From assembly GCF_003350505.1 (NCBI RefSeq), contig NZ_QQAY01000001.1, positions 248,001 to 312,000 of the forward strand: a DNA stretch of 64,000 nt. Reading direction: 5' to 3'. This DNA is from Falsibacillus pallidus (GTDB taxonomy: Bacteria; Bacillota; Bacilli; Bacillales; DSM-25281). Shown piece by piece: positions 56,108-64,000 of the stretch (positions within the stretch are counted from its first letter, which is position 1; the number at the start of each line of letters is the position of its first letter). Under the pieces are notes generated by a model. It saw only the letters and a list, made by a program, of their open reading frames with translations, was not told the origin of the DNA and did no database searches. Both the position numbers and the translations under genes were made by a program.

Positions 56108-57016
56108 TTATTTCATTAATTTATCCATTAACAATACCAGTTCTTCTATCTCAGGCTTGCTTACCTGCCCTTCTGCCCCAACCATTTCCCCTTTATGCTT
56201 CAGATCTTCTGTAATCAATGAAGAAAAGATAACGACTGGAATTGAAGATAGAATCGCATGTTCTTTTATTTTTTTCGTCAAATGATGTCCATCCATCTGG
56301 GGCATTTCTATATCTGTAATGATGAAATCTGGAAGCTTTGCAGCGTCGCTTTGTTCGGCTTGCTTCTGAAGATAGGTGAAAGCATCTTTTCCATTCTCAA
56401 AAAACTCTGTATGGACGTAGCCCGCCTCCATTAGCGTATCATGAAGAAGCTTTCTTAATAGCGGAGAATCCTCTGCGACGACAATCCGTTTTTCAGATCT
56501 CTCCCTCTTACCAAGCTTTTTTATTCTGTCCGTATGGATTCCGGATTCAGGATCAATATCCAAAAGGATTTTTTCGAAATCTAACAGAAGGACCATTTCG
56601 TCATTTCGTTTAATCACACCGACGACTTGTACTGCACTGCCTTGATACATCTGGGAAGGCTTTTCGATTTGTTCCCAAGAAATCCGGTGTATACGCGTTA
56701 CATTATGTACTCGGAAAATCACGCTTTGTTTATTGAATTGTGAAACAATGAACTTCTCCTTTGCAGGATCGACCTCTGCACCCATTTCCATATCCAGAGC
56801 CTTGGCTAAATTGATGACCGGCAGCACTTCTCCCCGAAGCTGTATGATTCCTTCAACAATAGGATGAGCATGCGGAATCTTAGTTGTTGGTACAGGCTGA
56901 ATGATTTCTTTAACCTTAATGACATTGATTCCGAATTTACTATTTTGCAACTCGAATTCTATTATTTCTAATTCATTCGTTCCGCTTTCAAGCAGAATAC
57001 CTTTATTATTTTCCAT
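56108..57016 (-). CDS. cheV: Chemotaxis coupling protein CheV
   Basis: A 302-residue hybrid of a CheW domain (about 15-155) and a phosphoacceptor receiver domain (about 175-300) with DIEMPQMDG for the Asp and acidic pocket. CheV couples receptors to CheA and helps adaptation in B. subtilis. ATG after AGGGTGAAAC. A stand-alone gene. Confidence 0.94.
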   Translation of the reverse strand: MENNKGILLESGTNELEIIEFELQNSKFGINVIKVKEIIQPVPTTKIPHAHPIVEGIIQLRGEVLPVINLAKALDMEMGAEVDPAKEKFIVSQFNKQSVIFRVHNVTRIHRISWEQIEKPSQMYQGSAVQVVGVIKRNDEMVLLLDFEKILLDIDPESGIHTDRIKKLGKRERSEKRIVVAEDSPLLRKLLHDTLMEAGYVHTEFFENGKDAFTYLQKQAEQSDAAKLPDFIITDIEMPQMDGHHLTKKIKEHAILSSIPVVIFSSLITEDLKHKGEMVGAEGQVSKPEIEELVLLMDKLMK

Positions 57017-57119
57017 GGATGTTTCACCCTTCCGACAAAGAGGTTATTATAATCTATCATTTTTTACTATATCATGAAATGGAAGGAAATTATGTTTTAT
57101 AATTAAAAATGTGGTTATT

Positions 57120-57596
57120 TCATCCACCGGTGCGTGTCTTGAGGAATTGATCCACTTGATTCATATGGTGTTTATCATGCCATATAAAATCCAGGAATAA
57201 TTCAGCCAGCGTCATTTCATTGCTGCCGACCTTAAATCTCACATCGAGATCTTCCTCTTTGAAGACTGCAGCCTTTTGGATCAGCTTCATCCTTGTACTC
57301 ATACCTTCCTCTATCAGTTCCTCGCTTTTCTTATCTTTTGCATATTTCCATGCAGCCTGATTAACTGTTTCAAATGGAGGGAAATCTTTTACTGTGTTGC
57401 CGCTCCCGATCATAGGGAACTTTTCATCCATGCAATGAACATCCCAAAACATGATATGACTGATGATGGCGCTTGGAGACCATTTCCCTTCACCGATTGG
57501 TGCGTGGAACCAATTTTCATCGGTTTCTTTTAAAGATTCAAGCCAGGTCAAGTAATCCTGATGATGTTTCATGACTTCTTTCATGGACGTTTTCAT
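57120..57596 (-). CDS. DinB/YfiT-like putative metal-dependent enzyme
   Basis: A 158-residue four-helix DinB-family protein. Conserved metal-site histidines are in ISHIMFWD (near 47) and in WHDKHHMNQ near the end. Members include bacillithiol-S-transferases and YfiT hydrolases. The exact substrate is unknown. ATG after AGGAGGACAATGCT. Confidence 0.75.
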   Translation of the reverse strand: MKTSMKEVMKHHQDYLTWLESLKETDENWFHAPIGEGKWSPSAIISHIMFWDVHCMDEKFPMIGSGNTVKDFPPFETVNQAAWKYAKDKKSEELIEEGMSTRMKLIQKAAVFKEEDLDVRFKVGSNEMTLAELFLDFIWHDKHHMNQVDQFLKTRTGG

Positions 57597-57674
57597 AGCA
57601 TTGTCCTCCTAATCTTCTTATCTACCCTCTATATATTCCTTTTCAAAGAGGCATTTCCTTCTCTTTTTAGACAA

Positions 57675-57704
57675 AATAAAAGCTGCCTTTATGGCAGCTT
57701 TTAT
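57675..57704 (-). terminator. Terminator of the RDD gene
   Basis: AAAAGCTGCC and GGCAGCTTTTAT arms, overlapping the stop, with a T-rich tail on the minus strand. Confidence 0.8.
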
Positions 57705-58219
57705 CGTTTTACTACTATTGTTCCGGCGATGAGATCGTGAAGCGCCTGTTTTTTTTCTGTAAATGCTGCAATTATGTAGCCGATCATTAGGATTGTGGAA
57801 AGGAAACTCATGGCCAGAAGTCTTCCTAAGGCACGCCAGAATGAAATTCGATTGCCATTTAAGTCAGTAACCTTAAGTCCGAGTATCCTCTTCCCTGGCG
57901 TAGCCTGCATCTTTGATGAATGGAATCCGGCGTAATACAGGATGGATGCCAATAAATTAATGATGACCACTATGCCATAGGCAGCAAACATACCGATAAG
58001 CTGGCTGTTTGTGAGTTCCTGATCAACGTAGTCAGGATCATCAATTCCTTCAAAAAAGCCTGTAGCTCCGAAGAAGAAAAGAAAAACAAGAACGGTGATC
58101 CCTGCCAGAGGAATCCCTAAAAATATTCCATCTAGAAGATAAGCAGCAAATCGTTTCCAAAACCCGGCATACACCGGCTCTTTTTCGACAATCATATCAT
58201 TCTTTTCAAGCAATTCCAT
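57701..58219 (-). CDS. RDD-family membrane protein
   Basis: A 172-residue protein with about four helices. It opens with the RDD motif region FWKRFAAYLLDGIF, and the GKRILGLKVTDLNG segment is typical. The family has unclear roles, and some members act in sodium or drug transport. The ATG at 58219 follows GGGGG. A TTG eight codons upstream is not supported. Confidence 0.82.
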   Translation of the reverse strand: MELLEKNDMIVEKEPVYAGFWKRFAAYLLDGIFLGIPLAGITVLVFLFFFGATGFFEGIDDPDYVDQELTNSQLIGMFAAYGIVVIINLLASILYYAGFHSSKMQATPGKRILGLKVTDLNGNRISFWRALGRLLAMSFLSTILMIGYIIAAFTEKKQALHDLIAGTIVVKR

Positions 58220-58297
58220 GTGGTTAAACCCCCAAAAACACAATTTCTGATTATTATTAGTTTAACTTTAATGCATGGAAATGCAATTTGTAAATAT

Positions 58298-59296
58298 TTA
58301 CTTTAATTTCAGGAATCTTTTTCTCTTCATTTTCGGTTTGTTGAACCGCAGCCAGCCGATTTTCATAAACATCATGAACATGATAGCAGCAATAATCAGC
58401 ATCACTCCCAATACGGCAAAATAGCCATATTTCCAGTGCAATTCGGGCATGACTCTAAAGTTCATACCATATACTCCCGCGATGAATGTCAATGGCATGA
58501 ATATCGTAGTGATTACTGTAAGTGTCATCATGATGTTATTCATTTTATCTGAATTGATGGATAAATAATTATCTCTTATATCCGCTGAAAAATCACGGTA
58601 AGATTCCAGCATCTCCACAAGCTTTATCAGGTGGTCATAAACATCCTGAAAGTATAGCTGCTGGTCTTTCAAAAAAGCCATTCTTTCTGAGTGAAGGATC
58701 CGATATAGAAGATCTCTCATAGGAATCAGCGATCTTCTAAGCTTGGACATTTCATGTCGGATATCAAATAGATGATCCATCAGTTCATTAACCGTCTCTT
58801 CCCCGGAATTATCCTCAATTACATTTAAGCGGTCTTCAATACTGTAGACAGGCGGAAAGAACTCATCGACAAATTTATCTATTATAGCGTGAAGAATATT
58901 AAATGGGGTTTGACCTAAAGGCTCGCTGGTGTTCTTCATTCCATCCCATATTTGGTTAATCTCACGAACAGGATGTTTATGATACGTTACGATGAAATGA
59001 TCATTAACGAAAACATCTACTTCTTTTGGATCAATGGTTGCATGATCCAATGCATGCAGCACAATAAAAAAATATCCTTCGTAAAAATCCAATTTTGGCC
59101 TCTGGCTGAAAGTGTCAAGGCAATCTTCTACAGCAAGGGGATGGAAATGGAAGAACTCCTCTAATTGGACATCCTCTTTAGAAGTTGGATCTGAAAAATC
59201 AACCCAATACCAGAGAATATCTTCATCCTTGCATCTATTTAGGGGCGCATCGTATTCGATGACTCCATTATTCCTGCATAAACATGTTCGAATCAT
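58298..59296 (-). CDS. corA: CorA-type magnesium/cobalt transporter
   Basis: A 332-residue channel protein with a large acidic cytoplasmic N-terminal domain and two C-terminal membrane helices. The pore signature GVYGMNF is present, and a basic tail ends the protein (KPKMKRKRFLKLK). CorA carries magnesium or cobalt, possibly as a homopentamer. ATG after AAGGAG. Confidence 0.92.
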   Translation of the reverse strand: MIRTCLCRNNGVIEYDAPLNRCKDEDILWYWVDFSDPTSKEDVQLEEFFHFHPLAVEDCLDTFSQRPKLDFYEGYFFIVLHALDHATIDPKEVDVFVNDHFIVTYHKHPVREINQIWDGMKNTSEPLGQTPFNILHAIIDKFVDEFFPPVYSIEDRLNVIEDNSGEETVNELMDHLFDIRHEMSKLRRSLIPMRDLLYRILHSERMAFLKDQQLYFQDVYDHLIKLVEMLESYRDFSADIRDNYLSINSDKMNNIMMTLTVITTIFMPLTFIAGVYGMNFRVMPELHWKYGYFAVLGVMLIIAAIMFMMFMKIGWLRFNKPKMKRKRFLKLK

Positions 59297-59424
59297 AGCA
59301 CGGCTCCTTCAAATACTCTTACTATATTATTTATCCCAAAATCATTAAGTTAATCTATTTCAGTTAATCATTGCACAAAAGAGTGATAAAATGAACATAC
59401 AATCACGAGGAAGGAAGATTGGCA

Positions 59425-60579
59425 TTGGAACACTTAATCAATGAAAAAGTAAAAATGATTGAAATCTCAGGAATAAGAAAATTTTTTAACTTGGTGAGTG
59501 ATATTGAGGGAATGGTCTCTTTGACAATCGGCCAGCCTGATTTTGATACACCCGAACATATCAAAGCTGCAGGCATATCTGCCATTGAGCAAAACCATAC
59601 CTCCTATACGCACAATGCCGGACTCCTTCCATTAAGGGAAGCGGCTTGTAAATATATGGCTGAAAAATATGGCTTAACCTACGATCCGGCCTCGGAAGCC
59701 ATCGTAACAGTAGGAGCCAGCCAGGCAATTGATATCACATTAAGAACGATATTATCAGAGGGTGATGAAGTCATCCTGCCTGGGCCTGTTTATCCTGGCT
59801 ATGAACCTCTGATTCGGTTATCCGGCGGCAATCCTATTTATGCTGATATTTCATCCAATAAATTTCGTATGTCGGCGGAAGTCATTGAACAACATTTAAC
59901 AGACCGGACAAAATGCATCATCCTCCCTTATCCATCAAATCCCACGGGAGTCAGTTTGACTGAAGAAGAGCTATCGGAAATTGCCGAGTTGGTCAGAGGA
60001 AAAGACATCTTTATTTTGGCGGATGAAATATATAGTGAAATCGTTTACGGCCATAAGCATAAATCAATTGCAAAGTATTTAAAAGAACAAACCATCGTCA
60101 TCAATGGACTTTCAAAATCCCATTCCATGACTGGCTGGAGAATCGGACTTCTATTTGCACCGGCCGCGATCACAAAACACATTATAAAAGTCCATCAATA
60201 TAATGTTTCATGCGCTTCATCGATTTCCCAGCATGCAGCATATGAAGCTCTTACTAATGGAAAAAATGATGCAGCTGACATGACGAGAGTATATAGAGAA
60301 CGCAGAGATTATGCATTCAGACGGTTGTCAGAAATGAATCTTAGTACAGTCAATCCTGATGGAGCCTTCTACTTTTTTGTAAAAATCCCGGACTATATTA
60401 CTCATTCATCTTTTGAATTCGCAATAGATTTGGCGAAGAGAGGAAAAGTAGCAGTCGTCCCTGGAAGTGCGTTTTCCTCTTTTGGGGAAGGGTTTTTCCG
60501 AATGTCCTACGCCTGCTCAATGGACATGCTAAAGGAAGGGCTTGACCGAATGGAAGAATATCTTAAAAATTACAAGTAA
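59425..60579 (+). CDS. patA: Aminotransferase PatA (class I/II)
   Basis: PLP aminotransferase of fold type I, N-acetyl-L,L-diaminopimelate aminotransferase in Bacillus, so it completes the acetylase route of dapH and dapL in this window. The PLP lysine is K231 in NGLSKSHSMTG, and FILADEIYSEIVYG holds the PLP Asp. Start: TTG at 59425 opens MEHL as in B. subtilis and is about 10 nt from GAGGAAGG. A TTG two codons earlier is only 4 nt away. Confidence 0.9.
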   Translation: MEHLINEKVKMIEISGIRKFFNLVSDIEGMVSLTIGQPDFDTPEHIKAAGISAIEQNHTSYTHNAGLLPLREAACKYMAEKYGLTYDPASEAIVTVGASQAIDITLRTILSEGDEVILPGPVYPGYEPLIRLSGGNPIYADISSNKFRMSAEVIEQHLTDRTKCIILPYPSNPTGVSLTEEELSEIAELVRGKDIFILADEIYSEIVYGHKHKSIAKYLKEQTIVINGLSKSHSMTGWRIGLLFAPAAITKHIIKVHQYNVSCASSISQHAAYEALTNGKNDAADMTRVYRERRDYAFRRLSEMNLSTVNPDGAFYFFVKIPDYITHSSFEFAIDLAKRGKVAVVPGSAFSSFGEGFFRMSYACSMDMLKEGLDRMEEYLKNYK

Positions 60580-60583
60580 AATG

Positions 60584-60634
60584 AAAGAAGCTGCATATCC
60601 CTCCTCTCATTACAGAGGGTATGCAGCTTCTTTT
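60584..60634. terminator. Bidirectional terminator patA/ykwC
   Basis: AAAGAAGCTGCATA (60584-60597) pairs with 60620-60633, plus an inner CCCTC/GAGGG. Confidence 0.88.
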
Positions 60635-61499
60635 ATGCCCAATATTTATAAAGTGCCTGTGTACCGCTATTTTCTTCTCCGGCATTTCTTAACTGATCAT
60701 ACATTTCTTTAGCCATTTTCAATCCTGGTAAATCAAGATTCATTTTTTCAGCCTCATCAAGTGCAATACCCATGTCTTTAATGAAGTGCTTAATAAAAAA
60801 TCCCGGACTAAAATCTTCTTTTAAAATTCTTGGAGCCAGGTTGCTTAAAGACCAGCTCCCTGCTGCGCCAAATGAGATGCTTTCCAGTACCTTATTAGGA
60901 TCAAGTCCAGATTTCTCTGCATAGACCAACGCTTCACAAACACCGATCATGTTTGTGGCAATGGCAATTTGATTGCACATTTTTGTATGCTGGCCGCTTC
61001 CCGCACCACCTTGAAGGACAATATTCTGGCCCACCACTGAAAGGACTTCCATGGCACGATCAAATCCTTCTGGATCTCCGCCTACCATGATCGTAAGTGT
61101 TCCATTTTTAGCTCCGATATCTCCACCTGATACAGGGGCATCTAAACTGACAAGACTTCTTTTTTTAGCCTCTTCATATATCTCTTTTGCCAATGTAGGC
61201 GTAGAGGTGGTCATATCGATCAAAATAGATTCTGCGGCAGCATTTTCAAGAATGCCGTCTTTTCCATAATAAACCTCTTTCACATCTGACGGGTACCCCA
61301 CCATCGTTATCGTCAATTCTGACTTGGAGGCTGCCTCACCCGGTGTACTGCACCAAAAAGCACCTTTTTCAATTAAATCCTCTGCTTTTTCCTTCGTACG
61401 ATTATAGATATTAACTTCATATCCATCATTAAGAAGGTTAATAATCATACTTTTCCCCATAACGCCTGTGCCGATAAAAGCAATACTTTTTCCTGTCAT
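60633..61499 (-). CDS. ykwC: 3-hydroxyisobutyrate dehydrogenase-like oxidoreductase (YkwC)
   Basis: A 288-residue beta-hydroxyacid dehydrogenase. Nucleotide-binding FIGTGVMGKSM (6-16), the substrate loop DAPVSGGDIGAKNGTL and the catalytic Lys in GSGQHTKMCNQ are present. Substrate unknown. The ATG at 61499 follows TTGGAGATGAAGAC and equals the B. subtilis YkwC length. A longer upstream reading is not supported. Confidence 0.9.
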   Translation of the reverse strand: MTGKSIAFIGTGVMGKSMIINLLNDGYEVNIYNRTKEKAEDLIEKGAFWCSTPGEAASKSELTITMVGYPSDVKEVYYGKDGILENAAAESILIDMTTSTPTLAKEIYEEAKKRSLVSLDAPVSGGDIGAKNGTLTIMVGGDPEGFDRAMEVLSVVGQNIVLQGGAGSGQHTKMCNQIAIATNMIGVCEALVYAEKSGLDPNKVLESISFGAAGSWSLSNLAPRILKEDFSPGFFIKHFIKDMGIALDEAEKMNLDLPGLKMAKEMYDQLRNAGEENSGTQALYKYWA

Positions 61500-61740
61500 G
61501 TCTTCATCTCCAATTGAGGTATGTAAAAAAAAGACCTGTTCATGATTAATCATGACAGGTCTCAAAAAAAGGGGGGTATGTGAGAATCTCCAACTTTATG
61601 CTTGATAATAGTATACCCGCCAATCCTTTTTTGAAACCTATAAAAAAAATTATTTTCAATTAATTTTAGCACCCTTCTTTCAAGAACAAAAGAAACTCGC
61701 ATTCCGATCAATTCCCATAGAAATGAATTGGATATTTTTC

Positions 61741-61769
61741 TTTAAAAAAGCGCTTACATATACTATAAT
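61741..61769 (+). promoter_or_regulatory. Orphan SigA promoter with cre
   Basis: TTTAAA (61741-61746), 17 bp, and a perfect TATAAT (61764-61769), with a cre-like AAAAAGCGCTTACA (61745-61758, 12 of 14) in between. No gene follows in that direction, so a small RNA or antisense transcript is possible. Confidence 0.5.
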
Positions 61770-61790
61770 AGAGCATGTGCTTTTCAAGCA

Positions 61791-61825
61791 TAAAAAATTG
61801 GATGGAGCCAGTGGCCCCACCCATC
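61791..61825 (-). terminator. Terminator of ptsI
   Basis: GATGG and CCATC outer arms, inner GGCC/GGCT-type pairs with one mismatched bulge, then six Ts on the minus strand, about 105 bp past the stop. Confidence 0.6.
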
Positions 61826-61931
61826 AAATAGGGGGAAATGAGAATAAAAAGCTTTCAACGTCTTACCGTTAGCTCATTAATTAATTACCCCATTTATAAT
61901 AATTAAAAACATTTTTTCTGTAACGGTTTCA

Positions 61932-63650
61932 TTACAGTTCAATGACTTTTTTTACAGCCTCAATGACTTCTTCATTCGTGCGCAGTTGAAGAACCTCTTC
62001 TGACAATTTTTCAACGTCTGATTTATTCAAACGGGAAATTTGGGAGCGGGCCTTCAAGATGGAAGTGGCACTCATGGAGAACTCATCCAAACCTAAACCA
62101 AGCAAGATCGGAATGGCAATTTCATCTCCCGCCATTTCACCGCACATGCCTGCCCATTTACCTTCTTTGTGAGCCGCATCAATAACCATCTTCACAAGGC
62201 GCAGAATGGCTGGATTGTAAGGCTGATACAAATAAGATACCCTTTCATTCATGCGGTCTGCTGCCATGGTATATTGAATGAGGTCATTTGTACCGATACT
62301 AAAGAAATCTACTTCCTTCGCGAATAAATCTGCCATCACTGCTGTGGATGGAATTTCGACCATGATTCCAACTTCAATATGTTCAGCTGTATCTACTCCG
62401 CTTTCAGAAAGCTTTGCTTTTTCTTCAAGAAGGATGGATTTTGCATCACGGAACTCTTGAAGATTGGAAATCATCGGAAACATAATCTTTAGGTTTCCAT
62501 AAGTGCTTGCTCTTAAAAGGGCGCGCAGTTGAGTCCTGAAGATGTCCTGCTCCTCCAGACAAAGTCTGATGGCACGGAATCCCAAGAAAGGATTCATTTC
62601 CTTTGGAAGATTCAAATAAGGAAGTTCTTTATCTCCGCCAATGTCAAGTGTCCTAACAACGACAGGCTTTCCTCCCATTCCTTCCAACACTGCTTTATAA
62701 GAATCAAACTGTTCCTCTTCGCTAGGAAGTTCATTTCTTCCCATGTACAAGAATTCTGTCCTGTAAAGACCTACCGCTTCCCCGCCGTTTTCAACAACCC
62801 CTTTTAAATCCTTTGGAGTTCCGATATTTGCAGCAAGTTCTACGTGGTGACCATCTTTAGATACGGTCGGTTCATTAACAAGTTTCGCCCACTCTGCTTT
62901 TTGAGCTTCATAATTATCGTATTCTTTTTGATATTGGCTGATCACTTCTTGAGTTGGATTAATATGTACTTCTCCATTTAATCCATCAACGATGACCATA
63001 TCGCCATTTTGGATTTCTTCCGTTGCTGTCTTGGTTCCTACGACTGCAGGGATTTCCATTGACCGTGCCATAATGGCTGAATGGGATGTTCTTCCTCCGA
63101 TATCAGTTGTGAACCCTTTAACATAAGTTCTGTTGAGCTGTGCGGTATCAGATGGAGTCAAATCCTCCCCTACTATGATTACTTCTTCAGCAATCATGCT
63201 TGGGTTTACAATTTGAACACCCAATAAATGGGATAGGACACGTTTTGTTACATCACGGATATCTGCAGCACGTTCTTTCATATATTCGTTATCCATTTGT
63301 TCGAACATGGAAACGAACATATCTGCTGTTTCTTTAAGAGCGAATTCTGCATTTATCCGATCTGTATTGATTTTGTCTTCTATTGGTGTGAGCAATTCAG
63401 GGTCGCTTAATACTAGAAGATGTGCTTCAAAGATGGCAGCTTTATCTTCGCCTAGATCTGTCTTCGCTTTATCACGGATTGCTTCTAACTCAGATTTAGA
63501 AGTTTCAATCGCTTTCTGGAAGCGGGAAACCTCTTCACCTTCATCCGTAATGGTGCGCTTTTCGACAGTTAAATCAGGTTCGACTAATCGATATGCCTTT
63601 GCAATTGCAATACCGTTAGATGCTGCAATTCCTTTAAGAATGCTTGACAT
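61932..63650 (-). CDS. ptsI: PTS enzyme I
   Basis: Phosphotransferase that takes phosphate from phosphoenolpyruvate and gives it to HPr. The 572 residues show the phospho-His H190 in [13 protein letters not shown], an N-terminal HPr-binding helical domain and a C-terminal PEP-binding TIM barrel (MCGEMAGD and [11 protein letters not shown]). The ATG overlaps the ptsH stop by one base (TAATG), so the two are coupled. Confidence 0.97.
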   Translation of the reverse strand: MSSILKGIAASNGIAIAKAYRLVEPDLTVEKRTITDEGEEVSRFQKAIETSKSELEAIRDKAKTDLGEDKAAIFEAHLLVLSDPELLTPIEDKINTDRINAEFALKETADMFVSMFEQMDNEYMKERAADIRDVTKRVLSHLLGVQIVNPSMIAEEVIIVGEDLTPSDTAQLNRTYVKGFTTDIGGRTSHSAIMARSMEIPAVVGTKTATEEIQNGDMVIVDGLNGEVHINPTQEVISQYQKEYDNYEAQKAEWAKLVNEPTVSKDGHHVELAANIGTPKDLKGVVENGGEAVGLYRTEFLYMGRNELPSEEEQFDSYKAVLEGMGGKPVVVRTLDIGGDKELPYLNLPKEMNPFLGFRAIRLCLEEQDIFRTQLRALLRASTYGNLKIMFPMISNLQEFRDAKSILLEEKAKLSESGVDTAEHIEVGIMVEIPSTAVMADLFAKEVDFFSIGTNDLIQYTMAADRMNERVSYLYQPYNPAILRLVKMVIDAAHKEGKWAGMCGEMAGDEIAIPILLGLGLDEFSMSATSILKARSQISRLNKSDVEKLSEEVLQLRTNEEVIEAVKKVIEL

Positions 63651-63916
63651 TATTCAGCCAAACCTTCTTTTTTCAATGTTTCTTCCAAGCTGTTTAAAGC
63701 GTCCTGTTCATCGTTGCCCTCAGCAATAATAGTAATTTCTGCGTCTTTGCCTACACCAAGAGACATAACACCCATGATGGATTTAAGGTTAACTTTTTTC
63801 CCTTTATATTCAAGGTGGATTTCAGAGTTGAATTTGCTTGCTGTTTGAACCAATAATGTTGCTGGACGTGCATGGATTCCAGTTTCTGCTGTTACTGTAA
63901 ATTGTTTTTGTGCCAT
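63650..63916 (-). CDS. ptsH: Phosphocarrier protein HPr
   Basis: An 88-residue carrier of the sugar phosphotransferase system and, phosphorylated at Ser46, the co-repressor of CcpA. H15 in GIHARPAT and S46 in [10 protein letters not shown] are both present. ATG after AAAAGGAGTAG. In Bacillus ptsG usually lies upstream, beyond this window. A TTGACG-N17-TACTTT at 63990-63962 (minus strand) could be an internal promoter, weak. Confidence 0.97.
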   Translation of the reverse strand: MAQKQFTVTAETGIHARPATLLVQTASKFNSEIHLEYKGKKVNLKSIMGVMSLGVGKDAEITIIAEGNDEQDALNSLEETLKKEGLAE

Positions 63917-64000
63917 ATTTAACTACTCCTTTTATATGAGATAATTTTGCTCGCTTCATTAAAGTATCCAATCTTGGTCGATTCGTCAACAAATTACTTA

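Larger units (their letters stand above)
61500..61931. other. ykwC/ptsI intergenic region
   Basis: Holds the ptsI terminator on the minus strand and a plus-strand cre-overlapped promoter. A possible 22-codon reading (ATG 61838-61906) follows a poor AGGGGG spacing of about 2 nt and is not claimed as a gene. The rest is AT-rich without features. Confidence 0.5.

Noticed and set aside
61838-61906. 22-codon reading after the orphan promoter
   Set aside because: The G-run is only about 2 nt from the ATG, and the frame shows no recognisable features. Kept only as part of the gap description.

Overview
The window comes from a low-GC Gram-positive Bacillaceae chromosome related to, but not, Bacillus subtilis. 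The evidence is Bacillus-type gene content (ylaN, yktA, yktB, ykyA, ykyB, rpoY, cbpB, SR1P), AAGGAGG-type ribosome binding sites with many TTG and GTG starts, and A-tract/hairpin/T-tract terminators between almost all convergent genes. The order largely mirrors, in reverse, the ptsHI to pycA-ctaA arc of B. subtilis as I remember it. I see no rRNA, tRNA, CRISPR array or prophage. The only mobile element is one intact IS1182-type insertion sequence.

Layout. 0-6.7 kb: heme A synthase with a respiratory-control upstream region, pyruvate carboxylase, FtsW, YlaN. 6.8-13.6 kb: the yla cluster (ylaL, phoH, ylaJ, ylaI, ylaH, typA, ylaF) with small membrane and unknown genes. 13.6-17.5 kb: suhB with an overlapping acetyltransferase gene, ykzI, yktB, yktA and a nitronate monooxygenase/FabK-like flavoenzyme. 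17.7-26.6 kb: arginine decarboxylase speA, then on the opposite strand the SR1 dual-function RNA with its 41-residue peptide SR1P, the pdhABCD operon and the lipoprotein gene ykyA. 26.7-32.4 kb: peptide deformylase, the IS, the HAD phosphatase ykrA, an unrecognised 23-residue cationic peptide gene, rpoY (RNA polymerase epsilon) and RNase J1. 32.4-40.3 kb: KtrC, a cytochrome bd oxidase under a tandem Rex/Fnr-like operator, a DUF4349 lipoprotein and a heterodimeric ABC exporter. 40.5-52.4 kb: the yku block (thiol and peroxide defence, MscS channel, diaminopimelate genes, CcpC, an MFS pump, the c-di-AMP receptor CbpB, YkuJ, degenerate EAL protein YkuI, fadH with a FadR operator). 52.5-64 kb: a PAS-GGDEF-EAL enzyme, a Pro/Tyr-rich coat-like protein, ykyB, cheV, DinB, RDD and CorA proteins, patA, ykwC and ptsI-ptsH.

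The genes link around central carbon flow and respiration: PTS phosphotransfer, pyruvate dehydrogenase, pyruvate carboxylase, heme A and bd oxidase, with CcpC as citrate-cycle regulator. Four regulatory regions fit this theme: ResD-like boxes plus cre at ctaA, cre at SR1, a Rex-like operator at cydAB, and cre at an orphan promoter downstream of ptsI. Lysine/diaminopimelate synthesis, redox defence and second-messenger proteins (c-di-GMP, c-di-AMP) form secondary themes. Most genes are ordinary core genes. The less explained items are the 23-residue peptide gene, the orphan cre promoter, the Pro/Tyr-rich protein and the thioredoxin-like lipoprotein lacking cysteines.
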